Source: Lacrimispora xylanisolvens
Lineage (GTDB): Bacteria; Bacillota; Clostridia; Lachnospirales; Lachnospiraceae
Reading direction: 5' to 3'
NCBI RefSeq assembly: GCF_002934545.1
Contig: NZ_PTJA01000016.1
Span: forward strand, 1-64,000
Length of the DNA: 64,000 nucleotides
Part shown: positions 34,928-43,787 of the stretch, piece by piece
Numbering within the stretch: position 1 is the first letter of the stretch
Layout: every line of letters begins with the position of its first letter
The notes under the pieces: model-generated
What the model saw: only the letters and a program-made list of their open reading frames with translations
Database searches by the model: none
Told to the model about the DNA's origin: nothing
Position numbers and translations under genes: made by a program

Positions 34928-34969
34928 ATCATTTTAACATATTAGATGTGGGAAATGTGGGAATGTTAT
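34928..34969 (-). promoter_or_regulatory. Candidate late promoter with tandem activator motif (distal-tail operon)
   Basis: Perfect tandem 9-mers ATGTGGGAA at 34946-34954 and 34955-34963 (forward text), with a TAAAAT -10 downstream on the minus strand. Matches 15066-15107. Confidence 0.65.
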
Positions 34970-35902
34970 TTAGTCATAAGTATACCGCACAATCGAATTT
35001 TTTCCATCATTAAATAAATCATCTCTTTGTAACAAAATTCTATATGCATTGTCATAAAATGGAGAGGGAAAAAGATTATTGAATTTTACAAGTTCTCCAT
35101 CTCCCAACCAAGAAAAGACTATATCATTACGAACCTTCAATATGCCTACGATATTTCTAGAGATATCATAATCACATGAATCATTATGTAATTTTTTCTT
35201 TAGTATAATTGCATGTTGTGCATGTGGTCTTAAAAAAGTTGAAGGTAATGCAATTCTTAAGTCAATTGTTATTATATCATTTCCGTTTTCTACACCATTA
35301 ATTGCTTCATTACTATCTGCTGCAATTAACATAACATATTGATATCTTAACGGATCATCACCTTTTAATATTCTCGTTACCATTTCAGAATTATAATTAT
35401 TTTTAATTCTATTAATATATGTTGCATAGGTAATTTTCCCTATACTTTGACAGTAATATTTATTTAAGCCAAACCATAATGCAATCCAATGATTATCAAC
35501 CGCATCAATGCAGCAAGTATTAATTCCATAGTGCTGCAACATACCTTCAATAATATCATATGAGTTTTTGTTATCCTTGTTTAAATGTATTTCTTTTGAA
35601 AATTTTTTATCATTTAAAGATGCATTGATAATTTTTTTTAGTCTAGAAATTTTCAATCCACTTTTATTTGTTTTTTCGTGTAATAAACTGGGCAGCATAG
35701 ATTCATATAAATTACACTGTCCTCTGTAATAAACTTTTCCATATTCCTGATTTAAAAGTTTGGCGTAACCAATAATTTTATTTAATCCATGACAGTCAAA
35801 TACTTCGTAAATTGGTACGCTATGGCCATTACTAAATTTAAAATCTTCAACGTACAATGTTCCTCTAATATTATTTTTACCCAATACTTTTGGATTTTTC
35901 AT
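34970..35902 (-). CDS. FRG domain protein
   Basis: 310 aa. Signature YRGQCNLYESMLPSLL near residues 58-73 and EGMLQHYGINTCCIDAVDNHWIALWFGL near 116-143, the FRG pattern (F/Y-R-G plus QHYG). FRG proteins are frequent in defence islands; their activity is unknown. It ends right at the late-promoter motif and follows the DprA-like gene, so it is likely part of the same cargo cluster. Confidence 0.8.
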   Translation of the reverse strand: MKNPKVLGKNNIRGTLYVEDFKFSNGHSVPIYEVFDCHGLNKIIGYAKLLNQEYGKVYYRGQCNLYESMLPSLLHEKTNKSGLKISRLKKIINASLNDKKFSKEIHLNKDNKNSYDIIEGMLQHYGINTCCIDAVDNHWIALWFGLNKYYCQSIGKITYATYINRIKNNYNSEMVTRILKGDDPLRYQYVMLIAADSNEAINGVENGNDIITIDLRIALPSTFLRPHAQHAIILKKKLHNDSCDYDISRNIVGILKVRNDIVFSWLGDGELVKFNNLFPSPFYDNAYRILLQRDDLFNDGKNSIVRYTYD

Positions 35903-35985
35903 TTTAGTACTCCAATATTATTTTAAATGCTAAATATTAAGATCAAACAACATGATTAAACAATAAAACACCTTTATTTTTTTGA

Positions 35986-37155
35986 TTACACATCTAATTC
36001 GATCTTTCCTTCATCGGTAGTAGAAATAATATTTTTAATAAATAAATTAATTACATCTGTAATTTTTATATTTTGTTCCAGAATGTAAGATTTTATATGA
36101 GAATAGAGAATATCTAAATTAATAAAATCAGAACAATAATTCATACCCATTTCTTCTAAAGATTTTTTTAATAACATATTATCATCAAATCCAATTAAAA
36201 TCGAACGTAAGTATTGATTCTTAATGTAATCATTGCTTAGTCTTGATTCATTAACATCGTATCCTGCTTTAATTATAGTACACTCATAATCTCTTCCATC
36301 TTTAATTGCAGTACCTATATTATTTTCAAGAATATATTTTAATCCCGATAATGATTCCTGAGACGATAATCCAGGATCCGGACAAAAAATTGGACATTTT
36401 TGTTCTTTAGCGAATTCTATAGAATGCATGGATCCGCTTTTTTCTTCGCATTCCATTGCAACTATTGCCTTAGACAATCCAACTATTAATCGATTTCTAT
36501 TTATAAATCTATATTTTTCTGCTCTCGTTTTAACAGGATATTCTGATAATAAAGTACCTCCATTTTTTAATATAGCGTCGGCTAATATTACATTTTCCTT
36601 TGGATATACTCTATCTAACCCATGTGCAAGAACAGCAATAGTTTTACCTTTTGAGGTCAAGCAAGCAATATGGGATAATCTATCAATACCGTAAGCAAGA
36701 CCGGAAATAATGGCAAACCCTTCATTAACCCATTGAGGAATTAAATAATTAATTGCATTAAATCCGAACTGTGTTGGTCTTCTAGTACCTATAGAAGCTA
36801 TCGCCTTGTCAAAGCCAATATTTGGATTTGCTCCTTTATAATAAATGATTGCTGGAGGATTATTTATTCTCATTAAATTGCATGGATAATTGTCACTTGA
36901 GTAAATAGCTGTATAAACCCCCAGTTCCTGATTGATTTTCAATATTTCATCAGCCTTATTAAGAGCTTCGCTAAGTTTGCTATAATCAGATAAAACATCC
37001 TTATAAGTCAACAACTCCATATTTGTGAGAAAGATATTGGAATTATTCTGGTCAAACAAACTGACAAGGACATCAGGATTGTAATCTAATATTATTTTTA
37101 ATAATACATCATTTCTTAACCCCAGTTCATTTAGGGCAATTATATATCTTTCCAC
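35986..37155 (-). CDS. DprA/Smf-like protein (ShosA-like)
   Basis: 389 aa. Rossmann-like DprA core at ~100-290: IASIGTRRPTQFG, FAIISGLAYGIDRLSH, TIAVLAHGLDRVYPKEN, LLSEYP, FINRNRLIVGLSKAIVAME. The last ~100 residues lack the usual DprA winged helix and look different. Paired with a phosphoribosyltransferase gene it recalls ShosTA, where the DprA-like member is the antitoxin (established for the system; its application here is inference). Confidence 0.8.
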   Translation of the reverse strand: MERYIIALNELGLRNDVLLKIILDYNPDVLVSLFDQNNSNIFLTNMELLTYKDVLSDYSKLSEALNKADEILKINQELGVYTAIYSSDNYPCNLMRINNPPAIIYYKGANPNIGFDKAIASIGTRRPTQFGFNAINYLIPQWVNEGFAIISGLAYGIDRLSHIACLTSKGKTIAVLAHGLDRVYPKENVILADAILKNGGTLLSEYPVKTRAEKYRFINRNRLIVGLSKAIVAMECEEKSGSMHSIEFAKEQKCPIFCPDPGLSSQESLSGLKYILENNIGTAIKDGRDYECTIIKAGYDVNESRLSNDYIKNQYLRSILIGFDDNMLLKKSLEEMGMNYCSDFINLDILYSHIKSYILEQNIKITDVINLFIKNIISTTDEGKIELDV

Positions 37156-37179
37156 TTTTATACTTCCTTAAATAAGATT

Positions 37180-37755
37180 TTACGAATTAAAAATTTTATA
37201 CAATTCTGTAATCTCATCTTTTGCGCTGTCTTCATAATCCAAATACCGTACTTCTGAATTTACATTTTTATATTCGTATCCAATATTATATACATCTCCT
37301 GAAATATTGTAATCTACTTTTTGAAAAGGCTTTCCAAAGTTACCTAAGGAAACAAACACTATTTTATTAACTCCAAGTTTTTTTAATAAATTTCTAATAG
37401 CATTAAATGTATTTCCATGAGTCATATAATCATCAAAGATACAAACATTAAATCTATTCTCTTTTTTTAACCGGTCAATTTTAGATCTATATTCAGGGTT
37501 GATCCTAATCGTTTCAAATTCCTTATTTGCTCCCATTGAAGTTCTGGCAGTCTGATTTGCAAGCATATGCGCCTGGGTTTTAGGTTTAACCCGCTCTAAT
37601 ATATTGGGATTATTCATTTGATTTTTTGGTAAACGCTTTCCTTTTATGTAGCGAACCTGAGTCATAAAACTAAAAATATATTCATTCAAATGGCAGTCTG
37701 ATGATGGAATCATACCAAAAAGTTCTATATCATCAAATAACTGAGTGTTAGTCAT
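37180..37755 (-). CDS. Phosphoribosyltransferase-like protein (ShosT-like)
   Basis: 191 aa. PRPP-binding loop VCIFDDYMTHGNT near residues 104-116 and hydrophobic strand IVFVSLG after it. The N-terminal half carries a KPKTQAHMLANQTARTS hood-like segment. In ShosTA-type systems the PRTase protein is the toxin. 25 nt before the DprA-like gene, 5 nt after the HAD-like gene. Confidence 0.8.
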   Translation of the reverse strand: MTNTQLFDDIELFGMIPSSDCHLNEYIFSFMTQVRYIKGKRLPKNQMNNPNILERVKPKTQAHMLANQTARTSMGANKEFETIRINPEYRSKIDRLKKENRFNVCIFDDYMTHGNTFNAIRNLLKKLGVNKIVFVSLGNFGKPFQKVDYNISGDVYNIGYEYKNVNSEVRYLDYEDSAKDEITELYKIFNS

Positions 37756-37760
37756 ACCTG

Positions 37761-38384
37761 CTAAAAAGTGGTAAAGTAAAATAGTGTAATAATTTCTACT
37801 TGTACCCTTTTTAACAGACTTTCAAAATGCTCCACCATTTCACGCTCACTATCCGTTTTAGCTTTGTATTTATATCTTCCGTCCATTAAAGATAGAGCTT
37901 TCACATTTGGTTCAATTTCTAATTCAGCATACCAACTTTCTTGATTATTTAAAGTTTTAATAAACTTAAATAATTGCTTAGGAGTATCAACATGGACACC
38001 ATAGAACTCTGCTTTATCTTCTACAGGTATCCACGTTGGAACTATAAAGAGTGAGTGGCTTAAAACCGCTAAATGAAAATCCACTTCTTTACCACTGACA
38101 AAAACAAAGAAGTGATTTTTTGTCTTATGTTGACTGATAAAGTCACGAACTTTACTTCTCACACAAAATTTTAAATTAATAAATCCCCTTTTATTAAAAA
38201 AATTTTTAGCAGCATTTAATTGTGACAAATCCCGACTAACAAAAAAAATTTTATTTTCGTCAGCAGTACATAATTCATTTGCATATTCCAAAAAGTTATA
38301 AACCTTTTTCTCATGTTCGATTTTATCATAATTAGTAAATGATAACCTAAGTAAATCAAGATTACAAAATAGTATCTTCTCCAT
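37761..38384 (-). CDS. HAD-like protein with degenerate nucleophile site
   Basis: 207 aa. Layout of a HAD fold: ILFCNLDLLRLSF at residues 4-16 (expected D-x-D is N-L-D), FFVSRDLSQLNAAK as motif II, FVFVSGKEVDFHLAVLS as motif IV-like. The Asn at the nucleophile position suggests loss of phosphatase activity and a binding role. First gene of the HAD-PRTase-DprA run, probably the split N-terminal part of the toxin module. Confidence 0.6.
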   Translation of the reverse strand: MEKILFCNLDLLRLSFTNYDKIEHEKKVYNFLEYANELCTADENKIFFVSRDLSQLNAAKNFFNKRGFINLKFCVRSKVRDFISQHKTKNHFFVFVSGKEVDFHLAVLSHSLFIVPTWIPVEDKAEFYGVHVDTPKQLFKFIKTLNNQESWYAELEIEPNVKALSLMDGRYKYKAKTDSEREMVEHFESLLKRVQVEIITLFYFTTF

Positions 38385-38484
38385 ATTTTATCCCCCGTAT
38401 ATGATATAAGATTATTTTATCATATTTTGATAGTTTTGCAAACCAGAAAAATACAAACAATTAATTGATCTCAAGTTGATTTAA

Positions 38485-38928
38485 CTAATAATTAACACAA
38501 CACAAGAATTTATCAATTTTCTTCTGAACAGTTGTCCTATCATAATTCAGTTCCTTTGCAATTTCTTCATAAGGTCTACGCTCAATATACCGATAATACA
38601 AGATCTGCTTAATCTCCACCTGCTCCGGTCCCAATTTTTCCAACAAGTACTCAATCTCCAGTTTCATATCCTCAAACAGCTGCTCGTTTCCTTTCAAATC
38701 AATCAGGAGCTGCCGGACCATCTTTTCCCTTTCCTCATTCGATTTCACGCTTGCACCGGAAACCACAAAATGGCATTCTGTAAACGGGAACTGCTTCAGG
38801 GATCCTTTTACAATTCCATATTCAGAAGTCAGTGGATTATTCTCATAGTATTTTATCCTGCGCCTGAGACGCTTAATTTCAGATTCCAGGTATGTATAAG
38901 TTGCTAAATATTCCCTCGTCAATTTCAT
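38485..38928 (-). CDS. ArpU/RinA-like late transcription regulator
   Basis: 147 aa from MKLTREYL (AGGAGG 8 nt upstream). Long helical N-terminal region and a C-terminal sigma-70 region-4-like HTH: ILYYRYIERRPYEEIAKELNYDRTTVQKKIDKFL. Such proteins activate late promoters in Gram-positive phages. It follows terminase by 13 nt. The obvious targets are the tandem-motif promoters at 34928 and 15066. Confidence 0.8.
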   Translation of the reverse strand: MKLTREYLATYTYLESEIKRLRRRIKYYENNPLTSEYGIVKGSLKQFPFTECHFVVSGASVKSNEEREKMVRQLLIDLKGNEQLFEDMKLEIEYLLEKLGPEQVEIKQILYYRYIERRPYEEIAKELNYDRTTVQKKIDKFLCCVNY

Positions 38929-38941
38929 AATCAAATCCTCC

Positions 38942-40657
38942 TTAAAATGGTCGCTTCATGGCCTTTGCTTCTGCGGTAAAACCACCCTCAATAAATCTTT
39001 CTAATTGGCTTAGGCTATCGGGGCTGTCATCATGCGGATTGTCACCGATTTGAACAAATGTAGTGAGCTCGTCCATAGCATCATTATATTCCTGAGTTCG
39101 CATGTATCTATGAATTCCCGGAGGGTCATTCTTTGCAGCCTCTTTAATAAGTTGATTTGGTGCCAAGAAAATAAACCTCCGCTTAATATCGCCAGAATAC
39201 TGAATGATTTTCGCCATCTTCGCCATCTTATTTGGTGCCTTTGTGGAAGTAATTGAACATTTATACCCCTGACGAATTAAATCATCATTCACATACTTAG
39301 CGTACATTTCACCACCGTTGTTCGCTTCAAAGTTTATCTGCTGAATTTTGTTTCCAACAATCTTCCCTTCAACAACGGGTATAGTAACCTCTTTAATGCC
39401 CTTATTAAAAACCCAGTCTGGTAGATACACATCTCCATTTTCATATTCAAATCCAATTGGCATGGAAAGAGCGTCACCACCACCCCAAGCCACATCACAC
39501 GCTGTAACTACACGAACAAAACCACTCTCGGGCAATATTCCAAAAAAGAATCTAAGCTCGTCTTCTGGAAATAACAATCCCTCTCGAATAAATGGATTTT
39601 GCTGATACTTTGCCATCCATTCATTTTTATCCAGCCTATCTTTCATATCAAGATAATACTTTGTTGAAAATCCCTTTATCTCGTATTGGAAATTTGATTC
39701 TTCCTTTTCATTTAATGCTGGTATTTTTCGAAATCGGAATCTTGTATTGTAGGCATTTTCTTTTTCAATTTTACCCAAGGGATCTATTGTATTCCACCTA
39801 GTCCCCACCATTAGTTCCCTTGCCCCGTCATTTTTACGGTCGACCATCTTATTCAAATATTCCTGATAGGTATTCTCCATACGAATCGGATTTAATGAAT
39901 GCTCACGATCTCGGATAAGGTCATCTACGTAAAGGTAACCATCTGCAGATATATCAACAGCACCGGTCCATGTGCCATCAATACCACGGCATGTGAGACT
40001 GGCAAAGCGATCTGGTTCTCCCAGGTTGATTTCCAAATCTTCTGCACTTGTCTTCTGCAGCTTAGAATCCGGGAATATCTCAGCAAAAGTGTATTCCTTT
40101 GTATTTATAAGGTTTATAGCTTCACCATAGAAACCTTTTGCCAGCTTTCCGGAATGGCCGCCCATGGCATTATGACTGTTAGGACGCTTTCCAATAATCC
40201 AAGCCATGAAGAAAATGCATATAGTACTCTTTCCAACACGAGAGGGCATTGAAAGGCCGTAAAAGTCAAGTTTTTTATCTTCCAGATCCTGAAGATCATC
40301 GGCAACCACCTTCAGCGTATTTCGCCGTGGAAGATAAAAACGCTTATCTGGCTTCCGGTCCTTCTCCATGTAAATCAAAAACGATTCAAACAGGAACGGA
40401 GCTTCAAAGAGCAAAGTTTTCCAGTACAGGTCATCCCATCGGGTATCCATGGTTTGGACAAACCTTGTGACCGCCCATTTCTTTATAAACCCGGAATAAG
40501 CCATGATAAAATCCCGGTTATCAACCGGCAAATCCGGATTATCTTGCATTGTATATTGAAGTTCTGATAACAGAATGTTTAGAATGTCGTAAGAAGGCGG
40601 CGTTTCAATTTGCCGCTTTAATTTTTTGATTATTTCCCGGTGCTCATGGAAATCCAT
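38942..40657 (-). CDS. terL: Terminase large subunit
   Basis: 571 aa. ATPase: SMPSRVGKST near residue 137 (Walker A), YLYVDDLIRD (Walker B-like) near 245. RNase H-like nuclease: VTACDVAWGGGDAL near 382 and INFEANNGGEMYAK near 440. It cuts concatemers and powers packaging at the portal. GGAGG start site. The genes usually beside it (small subunit upstream, portal downstream) are not adjacent. Confidence 0.93.
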   Translation of the reverse strand: MDFHEHREIIKKLKRQIETPPSYDILNILLSELQYTMQDNPDLPVDNRDFIMAYSGFIKKWAVTRFVQTMDTRWDDLYWKTLLFEAPFLFESFLIYMEKDRKPDKRFYLPRRNTLKVVADDLQDLEDKKLDFYGLSMPSRVGKSTICIFFMAWIIGKRPNSHNAMGGHSGKLAKGFYGEAINLINTKEYTFAEIFPDSKLQKTSAEDLEINLGEPDRFASLTCRGIDGTWTGAVDISADGYLYVDDLIRDREHSLNPIRMENTYQEYLNKMVDRKNDGARELMVGTRWNTIDPLGKIEKENAYNTRFRFRKIPALNEKEESNFQYEIKGFSTKYYLDMKDRLDKNEWMAKYQQNPFIREGLLFPEDELRFFFGILPESGFVRVVTACDVAWGGGDALSMPIGFEYENGDVYLPDWVFNKGIKEVTIPVVEGKIVGNKIQQINFEANNGGEMYAKYVNDDLIRQGYKCSITSTKAPNKMAKMAKIIQYSGDIKRRFIFLAPNQLIKEAAKNDPPGIHRYMRTQEYNDAMDELTTFVQIGDNPHDDSPDSLSQLERFIEGGFTAEAKAMKRPF

Positions 40658-40749
40658 AGAAAAAGAGCCTCCTTTCCCTTGTGTTTAACAAAGGTCCGAA
40701 GGCTCACTAGGCTCTGGTTTAAATCAGACATATTACTAATTATTTAAAC

Positions 40750-41076
40750 TTGATTATTGATGATTTTTTAGCCGTATCACAGACTATGCTAATGGCGTTA
40801 AATATAAATCTATATACAAGAAATATAAATAAAAGCAATGTTATAGAATACATACGTAAAGTGACAGCTATAACAAAGCTTAAGCTCAAATTTATTATGC
40901 ATATAGACCTGCATAAAGAAATAAAATCCACATCAATAGATTTATCCAAAAAGCTGTCAGTTTTAATGGCTAACTCAAAAGAGCTGCAATACTGCAAATT
41001 GCTTTTTAATGAAACCTTTAAATCATTAAATATACTATATCCACTACAAGGGACCAATATCCGTTTGTTTTCTTGA
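40750..41076 (+). CDS. Doubtful helical ORF
   Basis: 108 codons from a TTG without a ribosome site; reads like a lysine- and leucine-rich helical protein (IEYIRKVTAITKLKLKFI). The opposite strand is also open (40740-41057). Possibly a remnant of a small gene; no family recognised. Confidence 0.25.
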   Translation: MIIDDFLAVSQTMLMALNINLYTRNINKSNVIEYIRKVTAITKLKLKFIMHIDLHKEIKSTSIDLSKKLSVLMANSKELQYCKLLFNETFKSLNILYPLQGTNIRLFS

Positions 41077-41090
41077 TCGACTTTACATAT

Positions 41091-41537
41091 TTATGTATTA
41101 TTATTTATAGTAAGTTCAGTACTTCCCTTGGTCTTAACCAAATCAATTACACCAGTTGACTTAGAATGTACGTCATAAACAATTTCAATTTTATCTTTTG
41201 TTAATATCAGCTCTTTTAATCCAACGCTTCCCTTATCTGAATCATAAGTTATATTATTTAATTGTATAGTCTTAGTATCAATCCAGAATGCATTTTTTTC
41301 GGACATAGGAATAAACACTTTTCCTATTACCATTTTTAAATAATTAAAATCAATATTATGCGTTCCGTTATAATTAAATTTCAAAATAATTTCTATTGCT
41401 TTCCAGCTTTTACACAAAGCCTCTTTATTAGTATATTTCTTTTTGATTTTGTAATAGTAAAATATCAATATCATGACTGAAATTAAAAGCGCTAACAGTA
41501 TTAAAACATTTATCTTTAGTATAGATAACCACTTCAT
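41091..41537 (-). CDS. Single-pass membrane protein
   Basis: 148 aa: N-terminal membrane helix (INVLILLALLISVMILIFYYY), then a ~115-residue soluble domain with alternating strands (WIDTKTIQLNNITYDSD). GGAAGG-like start. Cargo-like, unknown. Confidence 0.5.
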   Translation of the reverse strand: MKWLSILKINVLILLALLISVMILIFYYYKIKKKYTNKEALCKSWKAIEIILKFNYNGTHNIDFNYLKMVIGKVFIPMSEKNAFWIDTKTIQLNNITYDSDKGSVGLKELILTKDKIEIVYDVHSKSTGVIDLVKTKGSTELTINNNT

Positions 41538-41549
41538 TTGTGCACCTTC

Positions 41550-41834
41550 CTATTTTTTATTAAGTATAGCATAACTCCAAAAGAAATGGCAATTACTCAC
41601 TTCCACAACAAACTCTTTATTGCACTTATTATTTTTGCACTTGAAAGGTAGATTGTGTATTCTAGTTTCAGGCAAAATTTTAAGTGCCTTCTTGTCACAC
41701 CATGGACAAACTGCCCAACGGCTCCCATCTGGCAGTACTCTTATATCTGCCTGCCCTCCATCTTCTGGAGGATTCATGACACTGCCAAATGCATCATGTT
41801 CTATTGATTCAATTACTTTACTTATGTTAATCAC
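41550..41834 (-). CDS. Zinc-ribbon protein (KTR-like)
   Basis: 94 aa with CPWC near residue 43 and CKNNKCNKEF near 66-75, forming one zinc ribbon with WAVCPWCDKKALKILPETRI, a layout seen in cysteine-rich KTR proteins of Firmicutes phages. Role unknown. Confidence 0.65.
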   Translation of the reverse strand: MINISKVIESIEHDAFGSVMNPPEDGGQADIRVLPDGSRWAVCPWCDKKALKILPETRIHNLPFKCKNNKCNKEFVVEVSNCHFFWSYAILNKK

Positions 41835-41856
41835 CTCGCTTTTTCAATAAAAAACC

Positions 41857-41880
41857 AACCACCGAGTATTGATGGTTGGA
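41857..41880 (-). terminator. Terminator of the multi-pass membrane protein
   Basis: CCAACCA / TGGTTGG stem with an 11-nt loop; T-run on the minus strand. Confidence 0.7.
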
Positions 41881-41887
41881 TATCACA

Positions 41888-42406
41888 TTATTTAAGCCTT
41901 TTTTTCTTGCAATACATATTATCTACGAACAGTTGAATAAACACTGCAACTACCATAGAAAAAAAGACAGGTATACCTATATGAATTAACAATACTGCAA
42001 TTAAAGGTATTGCTGCTTGTGTACAATAAGCAATTGATCCACACAATTTAACAGAGCCTTGGACAAACCATTTCAATATTATTATTAATACTATGAAGTG
42101 AATTATAATCGTAATTGGCTCATATATATCTACCTGCTTTTCTCCGCTGATCAAAAACCAAAACGAAATTGTTAATATAGATTTAACAAGATCTTTTAGT
42201 GTATCAAAAAGAAAATCTTTTATTTTTGCATTATTATCTTTAAATTTTAATACCCCAGTAGCCCAAAATAATGCCGCTACAATTTGGTAACTACCAAGTA
42301 AAGAACTATTTTGCTCTAATTTATATTTACCAAGTAAGGTTAGTGAAATAAAAAAAATAATATCAATCAAAATATCAGTCAAAGCTACAACTTTCTTTTT
42401 CATTCG
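41888..42406 (-). CDS. Multi-pass membrane protein
   Basis: 172 aa from MKKKVVALTD (GGAG upstream). About five hydrophobic helices (LIDIIFFISLTLLG, IVAALFWATGVL, ILTISFWFLIS, IIIHFIVLIIILKWF, IPLIAVLLIHIGIPVFFSMV). Single gene with its own terminator: moron. Possible exclusion or toxin-anchoring role, not identified. Confidence 0.55.
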   Translation of the reverse strand, partial: RMKKKVVALTDILIDIIFFISLTLLGKYKLEQNSSLLGSYQIVAALFWATGVLKFKDNNAKIKDFLFDTLKDLVKSILTISFWFLISGEKQVDIYEPITIIIHFIVLIIILKWFVQGSVKLCGSIAYCTQAAIPLIAVLLIHIGIPVFFSMVVAVFIQLFVDNMYCKKKRLK

Positions 42407-42478
42407 TAATACTCCATTCATTCATGATACAATGACTATATCATACCAACCACCAATATTCAATTTCCAATGTTCAAA

Positions 42479-42549
42479 TTGGGCTGCCCGGATTCGAACC
42501 AGGAAATGCAGGAATCAAATCCTGTGCTTTACCATTTGGCAATAGCCCA
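42479..42549 (-). tRNA. Degenerate tRNA-Gln (UUG)
   Basis: Cloverleaf with 5' TGGGCTA and 3' CAGCCCA, T-arm CCTGG-TTCGAAT-CCGGG intact, anticodon stem CAGGA/TCCTG perfect. The anticodon loop has only 6 nt (TTTGAT) and the D stem and last acceptor pair are mismatched. TTG fits Gln. No CCA encoded. A relic or an unusual phage tRNA. Confidence 0.6.
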
Positions 42550-42565
42550 TAAGTAGATCAGCTTC

Positions 42566-42871
42566 CTAACAATTATTGCGACAGTGATATGATCCCCCTA
42601 CCATCAAGTTAATTTCTTTTTCACTGAATCCGCACTTGTCCAGCCTGCGGACCGCCTTATATTTTTCTTTTGGATGCAAATTTTTATATACCTGGCGAAT
42701 CACCTGTAGGCTTTTGGAGATTCCGTCAACAAGTTTCAGCAACATATCTCTTACAATCTCAATTACCTCTTTCGCGGTTTGGCTGGCCTTTACGATTGAC
42801 CTCTTGAACTCAATTACCTGTATTCCTGTATGTACTATTTCCTCTTTCTGCTGTTCTGAGAAACACATCAT
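42566..42871 (-). CDS. Small helical phage protein
   Basis: 101 aa from MMCFSEQQKEEIV, because GGAGGT lies 7 nt before that ATG (and overlaps the stop of the preceding gene). Helical with a C-terminal CGFSEKEINLMVGGSYHCRNNC segment containing three Cys. Typical of small genes before terminase; unknown role. Confidence 0.55.
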   Translation of the reverse strand: MMCFSEQQKEEIVHTGIQVIEFKRSIVKASQTAKEVIEIVRDMLLKLVDGISKSLQVIRQVYKNLHPKEKYKAVRRLDKCGFSEKEINLMVGGSYHCRNNC

Positions 42872-42876
42872 ATCTG

Positions 42877-43047
42877 CTACCTCCATATCGGCGCCAAAGC
42901 CAGAATATACATGATTGCCATAACACCAAATCCGACCGTTGCTGCCTTATTTCTTTTCCAGATCAGCCCTCTAGAGAACCAAAGAATGAAAATCACCATG
43001 AATACATTCCAGGCTGTTACAATCCATTTCAATGCTTCCATATCCAT
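42877..43047 (-). CDS. Small membrane protein, 56 aa
   Basis: Start at 43047 (AGAGGGGTG ribosome site). Two hydrophobic segments (IVTAWNVFMVIFILWF and TVGFGVMAIMYILALA). Its TAG overlaps the Shine-Dalgarno of the next gene, coupling them. Confidence 0.65.
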   Translation of the reverse strand: MDMEALKWIVTAWNVFMVIFILWFSRGLIWKRNKAATVGFGVMAIMYILALAPIWR

Positions 43048-43445
43048 CACCCCTCTTTTACATCTGCCAAATCAAATACGATACCTCTGCAGTACGGTTC
43101 TTCATTTTCATAAATCATAAATGTTTCATGGGGGATATCCGTTTTATATGTCCATGTAATCATATTTCCATTTTCATCTAATGCAGCTTTATCGCACCAC
43201 AAGGCTTCAATATAGTTTGCAAGCTCTAAACCATCTTGAGATACACCGGTCCTATCAAAAAATACCTTTCCACCATCAAAGCAGCCGCCCTCATCATAAA
43301 TTGCTCCATCAAACTCGATCAAGTCATCAGAAGCACCACTGACGATTACGAGACCGGCATCTATGGCAGCACGCCTCACGTCTCTGAAGATCTCATAGCC
43401 GTATTCTCGACCATTTATTAATTGTGCCAATTCTTTCTTGTCCAT
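43047..43445 (-). CDS. Hypothetical phage protein
   Basis: 132 aa, acidic. Mixed fold with repeated short strands (GLVIVSGASDDLIEFDGAIYDEGGC). GGAG 8 nt before the ATG. No family recognised; early-region small protein. Confidence 0.55.
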   Translation of the reverse strand: MDKKELAQLINGREYGYEIFRDVRRAAIDAGLVIVSGASDDLIEFDGAIYDEGGCFDGGKVFFDRTGVSQDGLELANYIEALWCDKAALDENGNMITWTYKTDIPHETFMIYENEEPYCRGIVFDLADVKEG

Positions 43446-43457
43446 GGATATCTCCTT

Positions 43458-43787
43458 TCAAAATTCATAGTCCTTAGGGCCACATTCCGGATCTTCTACG
43501 GGATCTGGTTCTTTACCAACTATCCTGTTTGCTAATTCCAGCGCCATCTGGTCATAAGGGATTGAACCATCTGTTTCTTGTAAATATCCATAGATAGAAG
43601 CAACTAAAGCATTATACCAGTCGCCTTTCTGCAAAAACTCAGCCCTGACCACCTCTGCAGCTTCTTGGAGACAGCCGTCACTTTCAATGCTTTCGCTGTT
43701 CATCCATTCCACAAACTGCATGAAAAAAGTATTTGAATTAGTTTTCATAATTTCTTCATTCGCTGCGATTACCTTATAATTTTTCAC
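43458..43787 (-). CDS. Hypothetical phage protein, GTG start
   Basis: 109 aa from the GTG at 43787 (GGGAGGT 7 nt upstream); the longer frame to 43829 lacks a good ribosome site. Helical: FFMQFVEWMNSESIESD, LQEAAEVVRAEFLQKGDWYNALVA. Cys-Gly-Pro near the end. Unknown. Confidence 0.5.
   Translation of the reverse strand: MKNYKVIAANEEIMKTNSNTFFMQFVEWMNSESIESDGCLQEAAEVVRAEFLQKGDWYNALVASIYGYLQETDGSIPYDQMALELANRIVGKEPDPVEDPECGPKDYEF

Noticed and set aside
40740-41057. Minus-strand frame opposite the doubtful ORF at 40750
   Set aside because: Hydrophobic antisense-like composition without a start site; the plus frame is at best a remnant too.
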